DNA of 53,054 nt from Alphaproteobacteria bacterium (GTDB taxonomy: Bacteria > Pseudomonadota > Alphaproteobacteria > Geminicoccales > Geminicoccaceae), in contig JAAAPF010000356.1 of the NCBI GenBank assembly GCA_009908425.1, forward strand, positions 1 to 53,054. The letters run 5' to 3'. The position numbers were made by a program, and so were the translations under genes. The notes under the pieces were generated by a model, which saw nothing but the letters and a program-made list of their open reading frames with translations, ran no database searches and was not told the DNA's origin. Position 1 is the first letter of the stretch; each line of letters begins with the position of its first letter. Positions 43,206-52,386 of this stretch are shown piece by piece.

Positions 43206-44248
43206 GAACGCTGATCCTCGCCGCCCCAGCCCCGCTCGAGCAGGCGACGGGCGGGTACGCCTACGACCGCCGCATCGTGGAACATCTCCGTGAGGCCGGC
43301 TGGAACGTCGAAATCGCCGAACTGCCGCCGGGCTTTCCGGCGCCGAACGCGGCCGAGCTGGCCGCCACCGAGCGGTGGCTGGAGAGCCTCGACCCCGCCG
43401 TGCCGGTGGTGATCGACGGCCTCGCCTTCGGCGCGCTCGGCCACATCGCCCCGGCCTTCCGCGAGCGGTTGCGGCTCGTCGCCCTCGTCCACCACCCGCT
43501 CGCCGACGAGACCGGCCTCGATCAGGCCACGCGCGAGCGCCTGCGCGACGGCGAGATGCTGGCGCTGCGCGCCGCCCGCGGCGTCGTCGTCACCAGCCCG
43601 TTCACCGCCCATCGACTCGACGCCTTCGGGGTGCCGCCCGGCCGCATCCGGGTCGTCGAGCCGGGCGTCGACCCTCGTCCGCTCGCCCGCGGCAGCGGCG
43701 GCGTGCCGACGCTCCTGTGCGTCGCCAGCTATACCCGCCGCAAGGGCCACGACGTCCTGCTCGCCGCCCTCGACCGGTTGCGCGACCGGCACTGGCGGCT
43801 GATCTGCGCCGGGGTGCGGGGGCTCGACCCCGCCTTCGAGGCCGAGGTCGAGACCCTCGCGCGCTCGTTCGGCGATCGGGTCGAGCTGCGGGCGCGACAG
43901 TCGGACACCACCCTGCAGGCGCTCTACGCCACCGCCGATCTGTTCACGCTGGCCTCGCACTACGAGGGCTACGGCATGGTGTTCGCCGAGGCGATCGCCG
44001 CCGGCCTCCCGATCGTCGCCACCGCCGGCGGCGCGAGCCGCGACACCATCCCCCACGCCGCGGCGCGGCTGGTGGGGCCGGGCGACGTCACCGCCCTCGC
44101 CGAGGCGCTGGGTGACCTTCTCGACCGGCCCGAGCGCCGCCGCGAGCTCGCCCGGGAGGCGCGCCGCGCGCGCGGCCGCCAGCGCGGCTGGCCCGAGGCG
44201 GCCGGCGATTTCGCCGACGCGATCCGGGAGATGGCGACGTGGGACTGA
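43202..44248 (+). CDS. GT4-family glycosyltransferase
   Basis: A 348-aa GT-B transferase. The acceptor domain starts with [21 protein letters not shown], and the sugar-nucleotide domain has [20 protein letters not shown]. The EX7E motif (EGYGMVFAE) in [20 protein letters not shown] is typical of retaining family GT4. It lies between a pterin-synthase homologue and a methyltransferase and overlaps both genes, so a role in glycosylating the cluster product is more likely than in cell-wall sugar synthesis. The donor sugar is unknown. Confidence 0.9.
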   Translation: MRTLILAAPAPLEQATGGYAYDRRIVEHLREAGWNVEIAELPPGFPAPNAAELAATERWLESLDPAVPVVIDGLAFGALGHIAPAFRERLRLVALVHHPLADETGLDQATRERLRDGEMLALRAARGVVVTSPFTAHRLDAFGVPPGRIRVVEPGVDPRPLARGSGGVPTLLCVASYTRRKGHDVLLAALDRLRDRHWRLICAGVRGLDPAFEAEVETLARSFGDRVELRARQSDTTLQALYATADLFTLASHYEGYGMVFAEAIAAGLPIVATAGGASRDTIPHAAARLVGPGDVTALAEALGDLLDRPERRRELAREARRARGRQRGWPEAAGDFADAIREMATWD

Positions 44249-45051
44249 CCGGCGGCCTCGACTTCACCGGCGACTGGCTCGCCCTGCGCGAGCCCTTCGA
44301 TCATGTCGCGCGCGCCCCGGTGGTGACCGCGGCCACGCTCGCCCATCTGGCCACCCGGCCGACCCCGCGCCTCGTCGATCTCGGCTGCGGGCGCGGTTCG
44401 GGCCTGCGCTTTCTGCGCCCGCGCGTCGGCGCCGGCGCGCGCTGGCGGCTGGTCGATCGCGACCGCGCCCTGCTCGACCACGCCGCGCGCACGCTCGACG
44501 GCGGCGACGAGGTCGAGCTCGTCACCGCCGACCTGCGCGGCGACGATCTGGGCGATGTGGTCGCCGGCGCCCACCTGGTGACGGCCGCGGCGCTGATCGA
44601 TCTCGTCGACGACGCCTGGCTGGCCGAGCTGGTCGCCGCCGTCGGCACCGCGGGCGCGGCGCTCCTGGTCACCGGCAGCGTCGACGGCCGGGTCGCCTGG
44701 GAGCCGGTGCACCCCGCGGACGGCGACATGGTCGCGGCCTACGCCCGCCATCAGGCGGGCGACAAGGGCTTCGGGGAAGCGCTCGGCACGGCCGCACCGG
44801 CGCGGCTGGCCGAACGGCTGGAGGCCGCCCGCTGGCGGGTGACGGCGGCGCGCGGCGACTGGAACCGGGTCGGCGACCCCGCCCTGCAGCGGGCCTATCT
44901 GGCGGGTGTGGTCGACGCCCTCGCCGAGCACGGCGTGGCGGGCGACGAGCTCGCCGCGTGGCACCGCTTTCGCCGGGACGCCGTCGACGCCGCCGCCAGC
45001 CGGCTCACCGTCGGCCACGTCGATCTGTTCGCCACGCCGCCGGAGGTTTAG
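44239..45051 (+). CDS. Class I SAM-dependent methyltransferase
   Basis: A 270-aa protein with motif I LVDLGCGRGSGLRFLRP, acidic motif II VDRDRALLDHAA and motif post-I/III VTADLRGDDLG. GTG at 44239 overlaps the glycosyltransferase end by ten bases, so translation is coupled. The substrate is not identifiable from sequence, but the position suggests N- or O-methylation of the same product. Confidence 0.88.
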   Translation: MGLTGGLDFTGDWLALREPFDHVARAPVVTAATLAHLATRPTPRLVDLGCGRGSGLRFLRPRVGAGARWRLVDRDRALLDHAARTLDGGDEVELVTADLRGDDLGDVVAGAHLVTAAALIDLVDDAWLAELVAAVGTAGAALLVTGSVDGRVAWEPVHPADGDMVAAYARHQAGDKGFGEALGTAAPARLAERLEAARWRVTAARGDWNRVGDPALQRAYLAGVVDALAEHGVAGDELAAWHRFRRDAVDAAASRLTVGHVDLFATPPEV

Positions 45052-45063
45052 GTGACGCCCGGG

Positions 45064-45852
45064 TCACGCCGCCGGCGTCGCGCGCAGATCGAAATCGAAC
45101 AGCGTGTCGGGACCCAGCTCGAAGCGCCCGTAGGGCGGCCGCAGCGCGGCGTCGAGGGTCTCGACCACGGGCAGGCTCAGCGCCGGCCGCCCCGAACCGA
45201 TCAGCAGCGGCGCCACCGCGAACTGCAGACGGTCGAGCACCCGCGCCGCGACGAAGCTGGAGACGGTGCGTCCGCCACCTTCGACGAGCACCCGCGTCAG
45301 CCCGCGCTCGGCCAGGACGGCGAGCACCCCCGCGGGCGGCAGCGCGCCGGTCGGATCGGGCGCGAGCGCGGCGGTCTCGACGTGGTCCGGCAGCATCGGG
45401 TGGACGTCGCGGCTGTGGACGACCAAAGTCGGGGCCGCGCGGTCGGTCACGACCGAGGCCTCGGCGCCGAGACGGGCGCGCGGATCGAGCACGACGCGCA
45501 CCGGGTCGGGGCCGGTACAGTGCCGTGTGGTGAGCCGCGGCGCGTCGGCGATCACCGTACCGATGCCGACGACCACGGCGTCCACCAACGCGCGCAGGCG
45601 GTGCAGGTGCAGCAGGCTCTGTTCACAGCCGATGTAGTGCGAGTGACCGCTCTCGGTGGCGATGCGGCCGTCGAGACTCTGGCCGAGATGCGCCACGACG
45701 AAGCGCCCGCCCGCGGGCGTGGCGGCGAGCTCGCCGAAGAGCGCGTCCAAGGGCGCCGGGGCATCGTCGGCGGCGGCGCTCTCGCCGCGCTCGGCGCGGG
45801 CGCGGAGCGCCAATACGGGCTTCCAAGCCCGGTCCTCGGCCTCGCCGTCCAT
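45064..45852 (-). CDS. RibD C-terminal-type (DHFR-fold) reductase
   Basis: A 262-aa protein with the NADPH-dependent reductase domain of RibD (VVAHLGQSLDGRIATESGHS, LVDAVVVGIGTVIADAPRLT, VLVEGGGRTVSSFVAARVLD). The deaminase domain of RibD is absent. It is convergent with the methyltransferase gene and divergent from the GTP cyclohydrolase gene, with which it shares a 115-bp promoter region. In riboflavin and some azapteridine pathways this domain reduces the ribosyl side chain of the pyrimidine made from GTP. Confidence 0.88.
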   Translation of the reverse strand: MDGEAEDRAWKPVLALRARAERGESAAADDAPAPLDALFGELAATPAGGRFVVAHLGQSLDGRIATESGHSHYIGCEQSLLHLHRLRALVDAVVVGIGTVIADAPRLTTRHCTGPDPVRVVLDPRARLGAEASVVTDRAAPTLVVHSRDVHPMLPDHVETAALAPDPTGALPPAGVLAVLAERGLTRVLVEGGGRTVSSFVAARVLDRLQFAVAPLLIGSGRPALSLPVVETLDAALRPPYGRFELGPDTLFDFDLRATPAA

Positions 45853-45967
45853 GCGTTGGGCTCCTCCGCCGTGTTCGTTGCGTGCCTTCGGGATGGTCAC
45901 CGTTCGCGACCCGTCTATGTCATCAGCCGTCTGCGACAACGCCGCGGGCCCGTTGAGAGGTCGAAGC

Positions 45968-47083
45968 ATGTTCTTGGAAGATACGTCACTGGTCGCGGTC
46001 GACCGCTGTGTGTTCGAACTGCGGCAGGGACGCTGCATCGTCATCACCGGTGAGGACACGACCCTGCTGTTGCGCGGGCTCGAGCCCGACGGCGAACGCG
46101 GCCGCCAGGTTTTGGAGGTGGTCGCCCCCGGCGGGGTCGAACTCCTGTTGAACGGCTATCGGGCGATGGCCCTCGGCTTGGGCAACGCGCCGCTGTCGCT
46201 CGCCGCCGCCCGGGACGTCCCGTCGCGCGCGCTGGAGCGGCTGGGCTCGGGCAACCCCACCGACGAGGACATCGCGCTGGCCCGCGCCCGGGCGCGGCCG
46301 ATCTCGGAGGACGCCGCCGCGGGCGCGGCGTTCGATCTCGCCCGCCTCGCCGAGACCGTGCCGGCGCTGCTGGCGGTGCGTTCCGGCCCGCACGCCGCCG
46401 GCGCGTTCGCGGGGCTGATGGATCGCCGCAGCGTGCTGGCGGCGTCGACGCGCGCCGTCGAAACCTTCCGCCGCGCCAACGCCGCCTCGGTGCGCCGGCT
46501 CGCCGACGCGCCGGTGCCGCTGCCGCAGAGCGACGACGTCCGCTTCGTCGCCTACCGCAGCCGCGACTCGCTGGCGGATCACATCGCCGTCGTCATCGGC
46601 GGCCCCAAGCCGGGTGACACCCCGCTGGTGCGCCTGCACTCGGCGTGCCTGACCGGCGACATCTTCCGCAGCCTGCGCTGCGACTGCGGCGAGCAGCTCG
46701 ACACCGCCATCGCCGCGATGAGCGAGGCCGGCGGCGGTGTCATCTGCTACCTCGCCCAGGAGGGTCGCGGCATCGGCATCGCCAACAAGCTCCGGACCTA
46801 CGCCCTGCAGAACGGCGGGCTCGACACCCTCGAAGCCAACGAGGCGCTCGGCTTCGCCGCCGACGAACGGGAATTCGCCATCGCCGCGCGGATGCTGCAG
46901 GACCTCGGCTTCGACCGCGTGCGTTTGATGACCAACAACCCCCAAAAGATCGCGCGGCTGGCCCATTGCGGCATCGAGGTGATGGAGCGCGTCGGCCTCG
47001 AGGCCACGCTCAATCCCCACAACGAGCGCTACATCGAAGCGCGGGTGGCGAAGTCGGGCTATCTGCACGCGGTCAACGGCTGA
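45968..47083 (+). CDS. ribA: GTP cyclohydrolase II with N-terminal degenerate domain
   Basis: A 371-aa enzyme. The catalytic core (about 200-371) has the zinc ligands Cys227, Cys238 and Cys240 (HSACLTGDIFRSLRCDCG), the GTP-binding QEGRGIGIANKLRTYALQ and LMTNNPQK. The first 190 residues resemble the domain fused upstream in RibBA but lack its acidic substrate motif, so DHBP synthase activity is not expected. The usual RVHSE before the first Cys reads RLHSA. The enzyme opens GTP to 2,5-diamino-6-ribosylamino-pyrimidinone phosphate and formate. It could serve riboflavin or the local cluster. Confidence 0.9.
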   Translation: MFLEDTSLVAVDRCVFELRQGRCIVITGEDTTLLLRGLEPDGERGRQVLEVVAPGGVELLLNGYRAMALGLGNAPLSLAAARDVPSRALERLGSGNPTDEDIALARARARPISEDAAAGAAFDLARLAETVPALLAVRSGPHAAGAFAGLMDRRSVLAASTRAVETFRRANAASVRRLADAPVPLPQSDDVRFVAYRSRDSLADHIAVVIGGPKPGDTPLVRLHSACLTGDIFRSLRCDCGEQLDTAIAAMSEAGGGVICYLAQEGRGIGIANKLRTYALQNGGLDTLEANEALGFAADEREFAIAARMLQDLGFDRVRLMTNNPQKIARLAHCGIEVMERVGLEATLNPHNERYIEARVAKSGYLHAVNG

Positions 47084-47864
47084 GCGGCTCGGGGGGAAGC
47101 GGTAGGGCCAAGAGGTCCTCCATCACCTCGACGGTCCGCGCCGCCAGAAAGTCCAACAGCGCCGCGCCGTCGGCCGCCGTGGCGCGCGCGGCGTCGCCGA
47201 CGGTGCCGGCGGCGTTGAGGTCCTCCGCCCGCCACGCCAGACGCGCCGGACCGGCGGTATAGGAGGTCCGCGCGGTGGCGACGTCGCGCTCGCGCGACGC
47301 GAAGGCGCCGGGCTCGGCGGCGACCAGGTCGGGGGCGATGGCGCGCATCAGCGCGGTCTCGGCGTGGCCGCCGTGGATGCCGTAGCGGCGCTCGTCGGCG
47401 TCGAGCATGCCGTCCGGGGCGCCGAAGCGGTGGGTGGTGAGCGCCGCCGCCAGGACGCCGGCCTCGTCGCGCAGCCGGAAGGCGGCGACGTCGGCGAGCG
47501 CGCCGTTGCCGCCGTGGCTGTTGAGGAACAGCAGGCGACGCACCCCGGCGCGGGCGACCGAGCGCGCGATGTCGCACCACACCGCCAAGAGGGTCTCGGC
47601 CTCCACCGTCAGCGTGCCGGCGAAGCCCTTGTGCTCGGGGCTGAGGCCGACCGGCAACAGCGGCAGCAGCAACGCCCGGCCGCCGCCGAGCGTCCGCCCC
47701 CGCAGGGCGTCGAGCAGGCCCGCGAGGATGGTGCTGTCGGTCCCGAGCGGCAGATGCGGGCCGTGCTGCTCGATCGCCCCGATCGGCAGCACCGCGAGCA
47801 GGCGCTCGTCGGTTCGTGATGGAAAGTCGGTGGTCTTGAGCGCGGCCCAGTCGACGATGGTCAT
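47073..47864 (-). CDS. Creatininase-family amidohydrolase
   Basis: A 263-aa metal-dependent amidohydrolase. Predicted ligands are Glu32, His34 and Asp43 (IEQHGPHLPLGTD), His117 (NSHGGNG) and Glu169 (HGGHAETALM). The family includes creatininase, MftE and ArfB, the last a deformylase of GTP-derived pyrimidines in archaeal riboflavin/F420 synthesis. Its stop overlaps the end of the cyclohydrolase gene by 11 bp in convergent orientation. The location beside a GTP cyclohydrolase makes a pyrimidine- or pterin-amide substrate likelier than creatinine. That is inference. Confidence 0.88.
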   Translation of the reverse strand: MTIVDWAALKTTDFPSRTDERLLAVLPIGAIEQHGPHLPLGTDSTILAGLLDALRGRTLGGGRALLLPLLPVGLSPEHKGFAGTLTVEAETLLAVWCDIARSVARAGVRRLLFLNSHGGNGALADVAAFRLRDEAGVLAAALTTHRFGAPDGMLDADERRYGIHGGHAETALMRAIAPDLVAAEPGAFASRERDVATARTSYTAGPARLAWRAEDLNAAGTVGDAARATAADGAALLDFLAARTVEVMEDLLALPLPPEPLSR

Positions 47865-47935
47865 GTAGGACTCCCGACGGTACGACGACGGCGGCCGGCC
47901 CGGTGGGTCGCAGCCGCTGCCGACGAGGAGACGGC

Positions 47936-49111
47936 ATGGCACCCACCTCGCTGCGCGACGTGCGCCTGGACTTCTTCCGCGGCCTCGCGATGTTCATCAT
48001 CTTCGTCGCGCACGTGCCGGGCAACAGCTGGGCGCAGTTCCTGCCGCGCGCGATCGGCCCCAGCGACGCCGCCGAATGGTTCGTCTTCTGCTCCGGCTTC
48101 GCCTCCGCCCTGGCCTTCGGCAAGGTGTTCGAACAGCAGGGGCTGTGGCTCGGCACCAGTCGCATCCTCCATCGGGTCTGGCAGCTCTACTGGTGCCAGA
48201 TCGCCGTCTTTCTCATCGTCGCCGGCTCGTGCGTCGCCGGCACCCGCTGGCTCGCCACTCAGGACTACGTCGTCAAGCTCAACCTCACCCGCTTCTTCGC
48301 GGAGACCGAGCAGGGCATCCTGCACCTGTTGACCCTGACCTACGTCCCCAACCTCTTCGACATCCTGCCGATGTACATGGTGTTGTTGCTGTTCGTGCCC
48401 GTGGTCATGACGCTGCGCGCCATCCGACCGTGGCTGGCGCTGGCCTTCCCGCCGGCGCTCTATCTCACGGCGCGCGCGTTCGACTGGAACCTGCCGGCGG
48501 AGTGGTGGTCGGACCGGCCCTGGTTCTTCAACCCGTTCACCTGGCAGCTGTTGTTCTTCACCGGCTTCGCGCTGGGACGCGGCTGGATCCGGCGTCCGCC
48601 GTTCACCGCGCCCTGGCTGGCGCTGGCCGCGGCGGTCATGCTGGTGCTGTTGCCGCTGAACTTCGATCCGATCTGGCAAAACGTGGACTGGATCGGTCGG
48701 CTCTCCGACGCCCACCTCTGGATGATCGAGAAGACCGACTTCGGCCCGGCGCGCTACGCCCATCTGCTGGCGATGGCCTTTATCGGGCTCGCCTTCGTCG
48801 ACCGCTTTCCGGACGTGCTGCGCTGGCGCAGCTTCGAGCCCGTCGTCAAAGTGGGCCAGCAGACCCTGCCGGTGTTCCTGTCGACGCTGGTGTTGTCGTG
48901 GAGCGCCGGCATGTTCCTCGACGTGGTGGGCCGCACCGCGCTGCACTTCGCGCTCGCCAACCTCGCGGGCTTCGCGCTGATGATCGCCGTCGCCAACATC
49001 ACCGGCTTCTACAAGTCGCAACCGTGGCGTCGGCCGCGTCACAAGCTGGCGGACGCGAGCGCCGAAGCGCCCCCGGTGGCGCGGGCGGCGGCGGCGGTCG
49101 GCGGGGACTGA
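47936..49111 (+). CDS. opgC: OpgC-like membrane acyltransferase
   Basis: A 391-aa protein with about ten hydrophobic helices. The N-terminus RDVRLDFFRGLAMFIIFVAH is the family signature. OpgC proteins succinylate osmoregulated periplasmic glucans at the membrane. The glucan-synthesis genes opgG and opgH are not in the window. The ATG at 47936 has GAGGAG before it. It is divergent from the creatininase gene. Confidence 0.9.
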   Translation: MAPTSLRDVRLDFFRGLAMFIIFVAHVPGNSWAQFLPRAIGPSDAAEWFVFCSGFASALAFGKVFEQQGLWLGTSRILHRVWQLYWCQIAVFLIVAGSCVAGTRWLATQDYVVKLNLTRFFAETEQGILHLLTLTYVPNLFDILPMYMVLLLFVPVVMTLRAIRPWLALAFPPALYLTARAFDWNLPAEWWSDRPWFFNPFTWQLLFFTGFALGRGWIRRPPFTAPWLALAAAVMLVLLPLNFDPIWQNVDWIGRLSDAHLWMIEKTDFGPARYAHLLAMAFIGLAFVDRFPDVLRWRSFEPVVKVGQQTLPVFLSTLVLSWSAGMFLDVVGRTALHFALANLAGFALMIAVANITGFYKSQPWRRPRHKLADASAEAPPVARAAAAVGGD

Positions 49112-49115
49112 CCGG

Positions 49116-49727
49116 TCAGGCGCCCGCGGCGAGCTCGCGCAGCTTCGCCACCGCGCGCTCGCTGTCCTCGCCGTAAGCGATGTGCGTGACGTAGCGGCCT
49201 CGGGCGTCCATCAGATAGACGAAGGCGCTGTGGTCCATGGTGTAGCCGCCGCCTTCGAGCGGCACCTTCTCGGCGTAGACGCGATAGGCGTCGAGGACCT
49301 GTTCGACCTGCGCCGCCGTGCCGGTGAGCGGAATGATGCGGTCGCTGAACGCGGCGACGTAGTCGCGCATCACCGCCGGCGTGTCGCGCTGCGGGTCCAC
49401 GGTGACGAAGGCGAAGCGCATTCGGTCGGCGGCCGGCCCCAGCGCCTCGATCCACTGCGACATCTCGAACAGCGAGGTCGGGCAGATGTCCGGGCAGTGG
49501 GTGAAGCCGAAGAAGATCACGAACGGCCGGCCGGTCAAATCCTGCGCGGTGACCGTCTCGCCGCGGCCGTCGACGAGCTCGAACGGCCCACCCACCAGCG
49601 CTTCGCCCTCGCCGGCGGTGGGGACCGCCGGATCCCACGGGCGCAACGACCACAGGCCCGCTGCCGCCACGACGGCGAGCCCCACCAGTCCCCACAGTGC
49701 GAAGCGGAGCGTCCGCAAGCGCGTCAT
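49116..49727 (-). CDS. SCO1/SenC/PrrC-family copper-binding thioredoxin-fold protein
   Basis: A 203-aa protein with an N-terminal membrane anchor (about 9-25). The CxxxC copper site is Cys78 and Cys82 (CPDIC), and the third ligand His165 is in MDHSAFVYLMD. SCO proteins deliver copper to the CuA or CuB site of cytochrome c oxidase. The ATG at 49727 follows AGAGGGA. It is convergent with opgC, 4 bp apart. Confidence 0.93.
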   Translation of the reverse strand: MTRLRTLRFALWGLVGLAVVAAAGLWSLRPWDPAVPTAGEGEALVGGPFELVDGRGETVTAQDLTGRPFVIFFGFTHCPDICPTSLFEMSQWIEALGPAADRMRFAFVTVDPQRDTPAVMRDYVAAFSDRIIPLTGTAAQVEQVLDAYRVYAEKVPLEGGGYTMDHSAFVYLMDARGRYVTHIAYGEDSERAVAKLRELAAGA

Positions 49728-49839
49728 CTCGAATCCCTCTTTATATTTGTCTGATGGTGAGCGCTCCTCTCCCCCGCGAGACGGCGTCTCGCCGCACCTC
49801 CCGGCCGCGCCGGAACGCGCGCCCGCGGCGGACGGCGAA

Positions 49840-50763
49840 TCAGGTCGGTGCGTCCGCCACCTCATCCGCCCACGGCATCGCCGCGGCGGTGCCCGGCCGG
49901 GTCACCGCGACGGCGGCGACCCGGCAGCCGAAGCGCGCGGCCGCGAGCGGATCGGCGCCGCGGGCGAGCGCGACGGCGAGGCCGCCGTTGAAGGCGTCGC
50001 CGGCGCCGGTGGTGTCGACCACGCGCTCGACCGCGAACGCCGGCACGTGCTCGCTGCGGTCGGGGCCTTGGACCAGCGCGCCGCCGGCGCCGAGCGTCAA
50101 CACCACCCGCCCGGCGCCGCGCGCCAGCAGGACGGCGGCGGCGCGGCGGGCGTCGTCGAGTCCGCCGACGCCCACGCCGGTGAGCGCCGCCGCTTCGGCC
50201 TCGTTCGGGGTGACGACGTCGGCCAGCGCCAACAGCGCGTCGTCCACCTCGACCGCCGGGGCCGGGTTCAGGATCGTCGTCACGCCGGCGCCCCGCGCGA
50301 TCGCCAAGCCGCGCGCCGCCGCCGCCACCGGCTGCTCGAGCTGCGTCATGAACACGCTCGCGCCCACGATCACCTCCGCGGCGGCGTCGACGTCCGCGGG
50401 CGCGAGCTCGCCGCCGGCACCCGGACAGATGACGATGGCGTTGTCGGCGCTCGCCACGTCGACGAGGATGCACGCCGCTCCGGTCGCGCTCGCGGGATCG
50501 CGGCCGACGACGGGCTCGACGCCGGCCTCCCGCCAGGTGCGCTCGGCGAGATCGGCGAAGGCGTCGTCGCCGAGGCGGGTGACGAAGCGCACGCGCGCAC
50601 CGAGCCGGCCGGCCGCCACCGCCTGGTTCGAGCCCTTGCCGCCGGGCCCGAGCGCGAAGCTCTCGCCCAGCACGGTCTCGCCCGGGCGCGGGCGCCGCGC
50701 GGTGCGAAAGGCCGCATCGGCGACGAACACGCCCAGAATCGTGATGGCGTCGTTTCCGCTCAT
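49840..50763 (-). CDS. rbsK: Ribokinase (PfkB family)
   Basis: A 307-aa sugar kinase. The first PfkB signature GPGGKGSNQAVAAGRLGA is present near residue 40, and the second, DTTGAGDAFNGGLAVAL, holds the catalytic Asp in the anion-hole motif. The general pattern is that of ribokinase, although close homologues phosphorylate other pentoses or nucleosides. No transport genes adjoin it. Confidence 0.88.
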   Translation of the reverse strand: MSGNDAITILGVFVADAAFRTARRPRPGETVLGESFALGPGGKGSNQAVAAGRLGARVRFVTRLGDDAFADLAERTWREAGVEPVVGRDPASATGAACILVDVASADNAIVICPGAGGELAPADVDAAAEVIVGASVFMTQLEQPVAAAARGLAIARGAGVTTILNPAPAVEVDDALLALADVVTPNEAEAAALTGVGVGGLDDARRAAAVLLARGAGRVVLTLGAGGALVQGPDRSEHVPAFAVERVVDTTGAGDAFNGGLAVALARGADPLAAARFGCRVAAVAVTRPGTAAAMPWADEVADAPT

Positions 50764-50856
50764 CCCCGCGGCCTCCCGTGTCGCCCCGCGCGCCGGCGCC
50801 GATCACTGTCGACGCGATCGGACCGTGGAGCAAGCCGCCAAGGTGCGCGCGCCGCG

Positions 50857-52386
50857 TCAGGACGCCGTCGCGGCGTCGCGGCCGTAGATGTCGCGGCGGA
50901 ACTGCACCCGGCCGGCGGCGTCGCGCCACGCCCTGACGTAGACCAGGTGGACCGGAACCGGGCGGCTCAGCACCACCTGACGGGTGCGGCCCGCCGCGAT
51001 CCAGCCCTCGATGTCGCCGCGCCCCCAGCCGTCGGTCTCGAGCAGCCGCTCGGCCAGGGTGAGCGGGTCGCGCACCCGGATGCAGCCGTGGCTGAAGGCG
51101 CGCGAGGCGCGCTCGAACAGATGTCGCGACGGGGTGTCGTGGAGGTAGATCGCGTAGCGGTTCGGGAACATGAATTTGACGCGGCCGAGGGCGTTGCCGG
51201 CACCGGGGCCCTGGCGCACGCGGTAAGGCAGGCTCGCCGGCGTCACGGTGTTCCAATCCACCGCGGTCGGCTCGGCGACCGCGCCGCCGGAATCGATCAG
51301 CTCGAAGCCGCGCGCCGCCATCGCCGCGGCGTCCGCCTTGAAGTCGAACACCAGCTCCTCGCGCGCGATGCTCGCCGGGACGTGCCAGTAGGGGTTGAAG
51401 ATCAGGTGCTCGATGACGTCGGCGAAGGCCGGCGTCGGGTTCTCGACGCTGCCGACCACCACCCGGGCGCGATGGCGGACCTCGCCGCCACGGACGTAGC
51501 GCAGCTCGAACGCCGGCAGGTTCACCAGGACGTAGCGGTCCTCGAGCCGCGTTCGCAGCTCGGCGACCGCCGCCGCCGCCTCCTCCAGTTGGGCCAGGCG
51601 GGTCGCGGCCGGGACGTTCAACGCCCGCCGGGTCGCCGGGCCGATGACGCCGTCGGCCTCCAGACCGTGGCGGGACTGGAAACGCTTAACCGCCGCCACC
51701 AGCGCCGGATCGTAGCGATCGCCGGCGGGCGCCGCACCCAGCATAAGGTCGCCGCCGACGCCGAGCCGCCGGCGCAGGCGGTCGAGATCCGCGGCGCTGT
51801 CGCCCGGCTCGACGGTGGCGCCGGCCGGCAGGCTCGGCCAGCCGCCGGCTGCCGCGATGGTGCGATAGCGCGCGACGGCGCGGGCGTGCCCGCCGAAGGC
51901 GGCGACCTCGACCGAAGGCGCCGCGGCGGCCGCGACCGCGCGCTCGAAGGCCACCGCGGTCGCATGGGCGGCCGGTGCCAGCGGTGCGGCGTCGCCCGCC
52001 GCCACCCGGCGCGCCGCCAGGCTCGACGCCACCTCGCGATCGACGCGGGCCTGCCCCGACGCGGGGGCGTCGGCCCCGGTCGCCGTCGCGGGCGCGAGGG
52101 TGGCGCGGTGCGGGGCGAGCGCGCCGCCGTCGAACCAGACGGGGGCGAAGTTGCGGGCGGCGTAGAACGCGAACAGGTCGTCGGCGGCGTCGGGCTCCAG
52201 CGCGGCCGCGGCGGCGATCAATGCCGCCGGCAGCTCGGCGACCAGCGGGCTGGTCCGGGCGGTGGGCGCGATCGCCGCGGCGTCGAGCGGCGGTGACGCC
52301 GGGGGCGTTGGCGCCGGTGGCGGCGTCCGCGCACAGGCCGCGAGCGCGAGGACGACAAGGGCCGGAACGGCGACGGCGGTGCGCAT
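50857..52386 (-). CDS. L,D-transpeptidase (YcbB/LdtD-like) lipoprotein
   Basis: A 509-aa periplasmic lipoprotein. The signal ends in a lipobox (VLALAAC, Cys18). A proline-rich linker precedes an N-terminal YcbB-type scaffold (DDLFAFYAARNFAPVWFDG). A peptidoglycan-binding domain (DPALVAAVKRFQSRHGLEAD, then GPATRRALNVP) follows. The YkuD catalytic domain has HDTPSRHLFERASRAFSHGC with the Cys nucleophile in SHGCIRV. It makes 3-3 peptidoglycan cross-links or anchors proteins to peptidoglycan. The length matches the long YcbB group. Confidence 0.92.
   Translation of the reverse strand: MRTAVAVPALVVLALAACARTPPPAPTPPASPPLDAAAIAPTARTSPLVAELPAALIAAAAALEPDAADDLFAFYAARNFAPVWFDGGALAPHRATLAPATATGADAPASGQARVDREVASSLAARRVAAGDAAPLAPAAHATAVAFERAVAAAAAPSVEVAAFGGHARAVARYRTIAAAGGWPSLPAGATVEPGDSAADLDRLRRRLGVGGDLMLGAAPAGDRYDPALVAAVKRFQSRHGLEADGVIGPATRRALNVPAATRLAQLEEAAAAVAELRTRLEDRYVLVNLPAFELRYVRGGEVRHRARVVVGSVENPTPAFADVIEHLIFNPYWHVPASIAREELVFDFKADAAAMAARGFELIDSGGAVAEPTAVDWNTVTPASLPYRVRQGPGAGNALGRVKFMFPNRYAIYLHDTPSRHLFERASRAFSHGCIRVRDPLTLAERLLETDGWGRGDIEGWIAAGRTRQVVLSRPVPVHLVYVRAWRDAAGRVQFRRDIYGRDAATAS

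Noticed and set aside
45853-45967. Possible FMN riboswitch before the GTP cyclohydrolase II gene
   Set aside because: The conserved RFN blocks are not present and the divergent spacer is only 115 bp.
49381-52296. Open frame of 971 codons on the plus strand opposite ribokinase and L,D-transpeptidase
   Set aside because: Antisense shadow; both minus-strand genes have full catalytic motifs.
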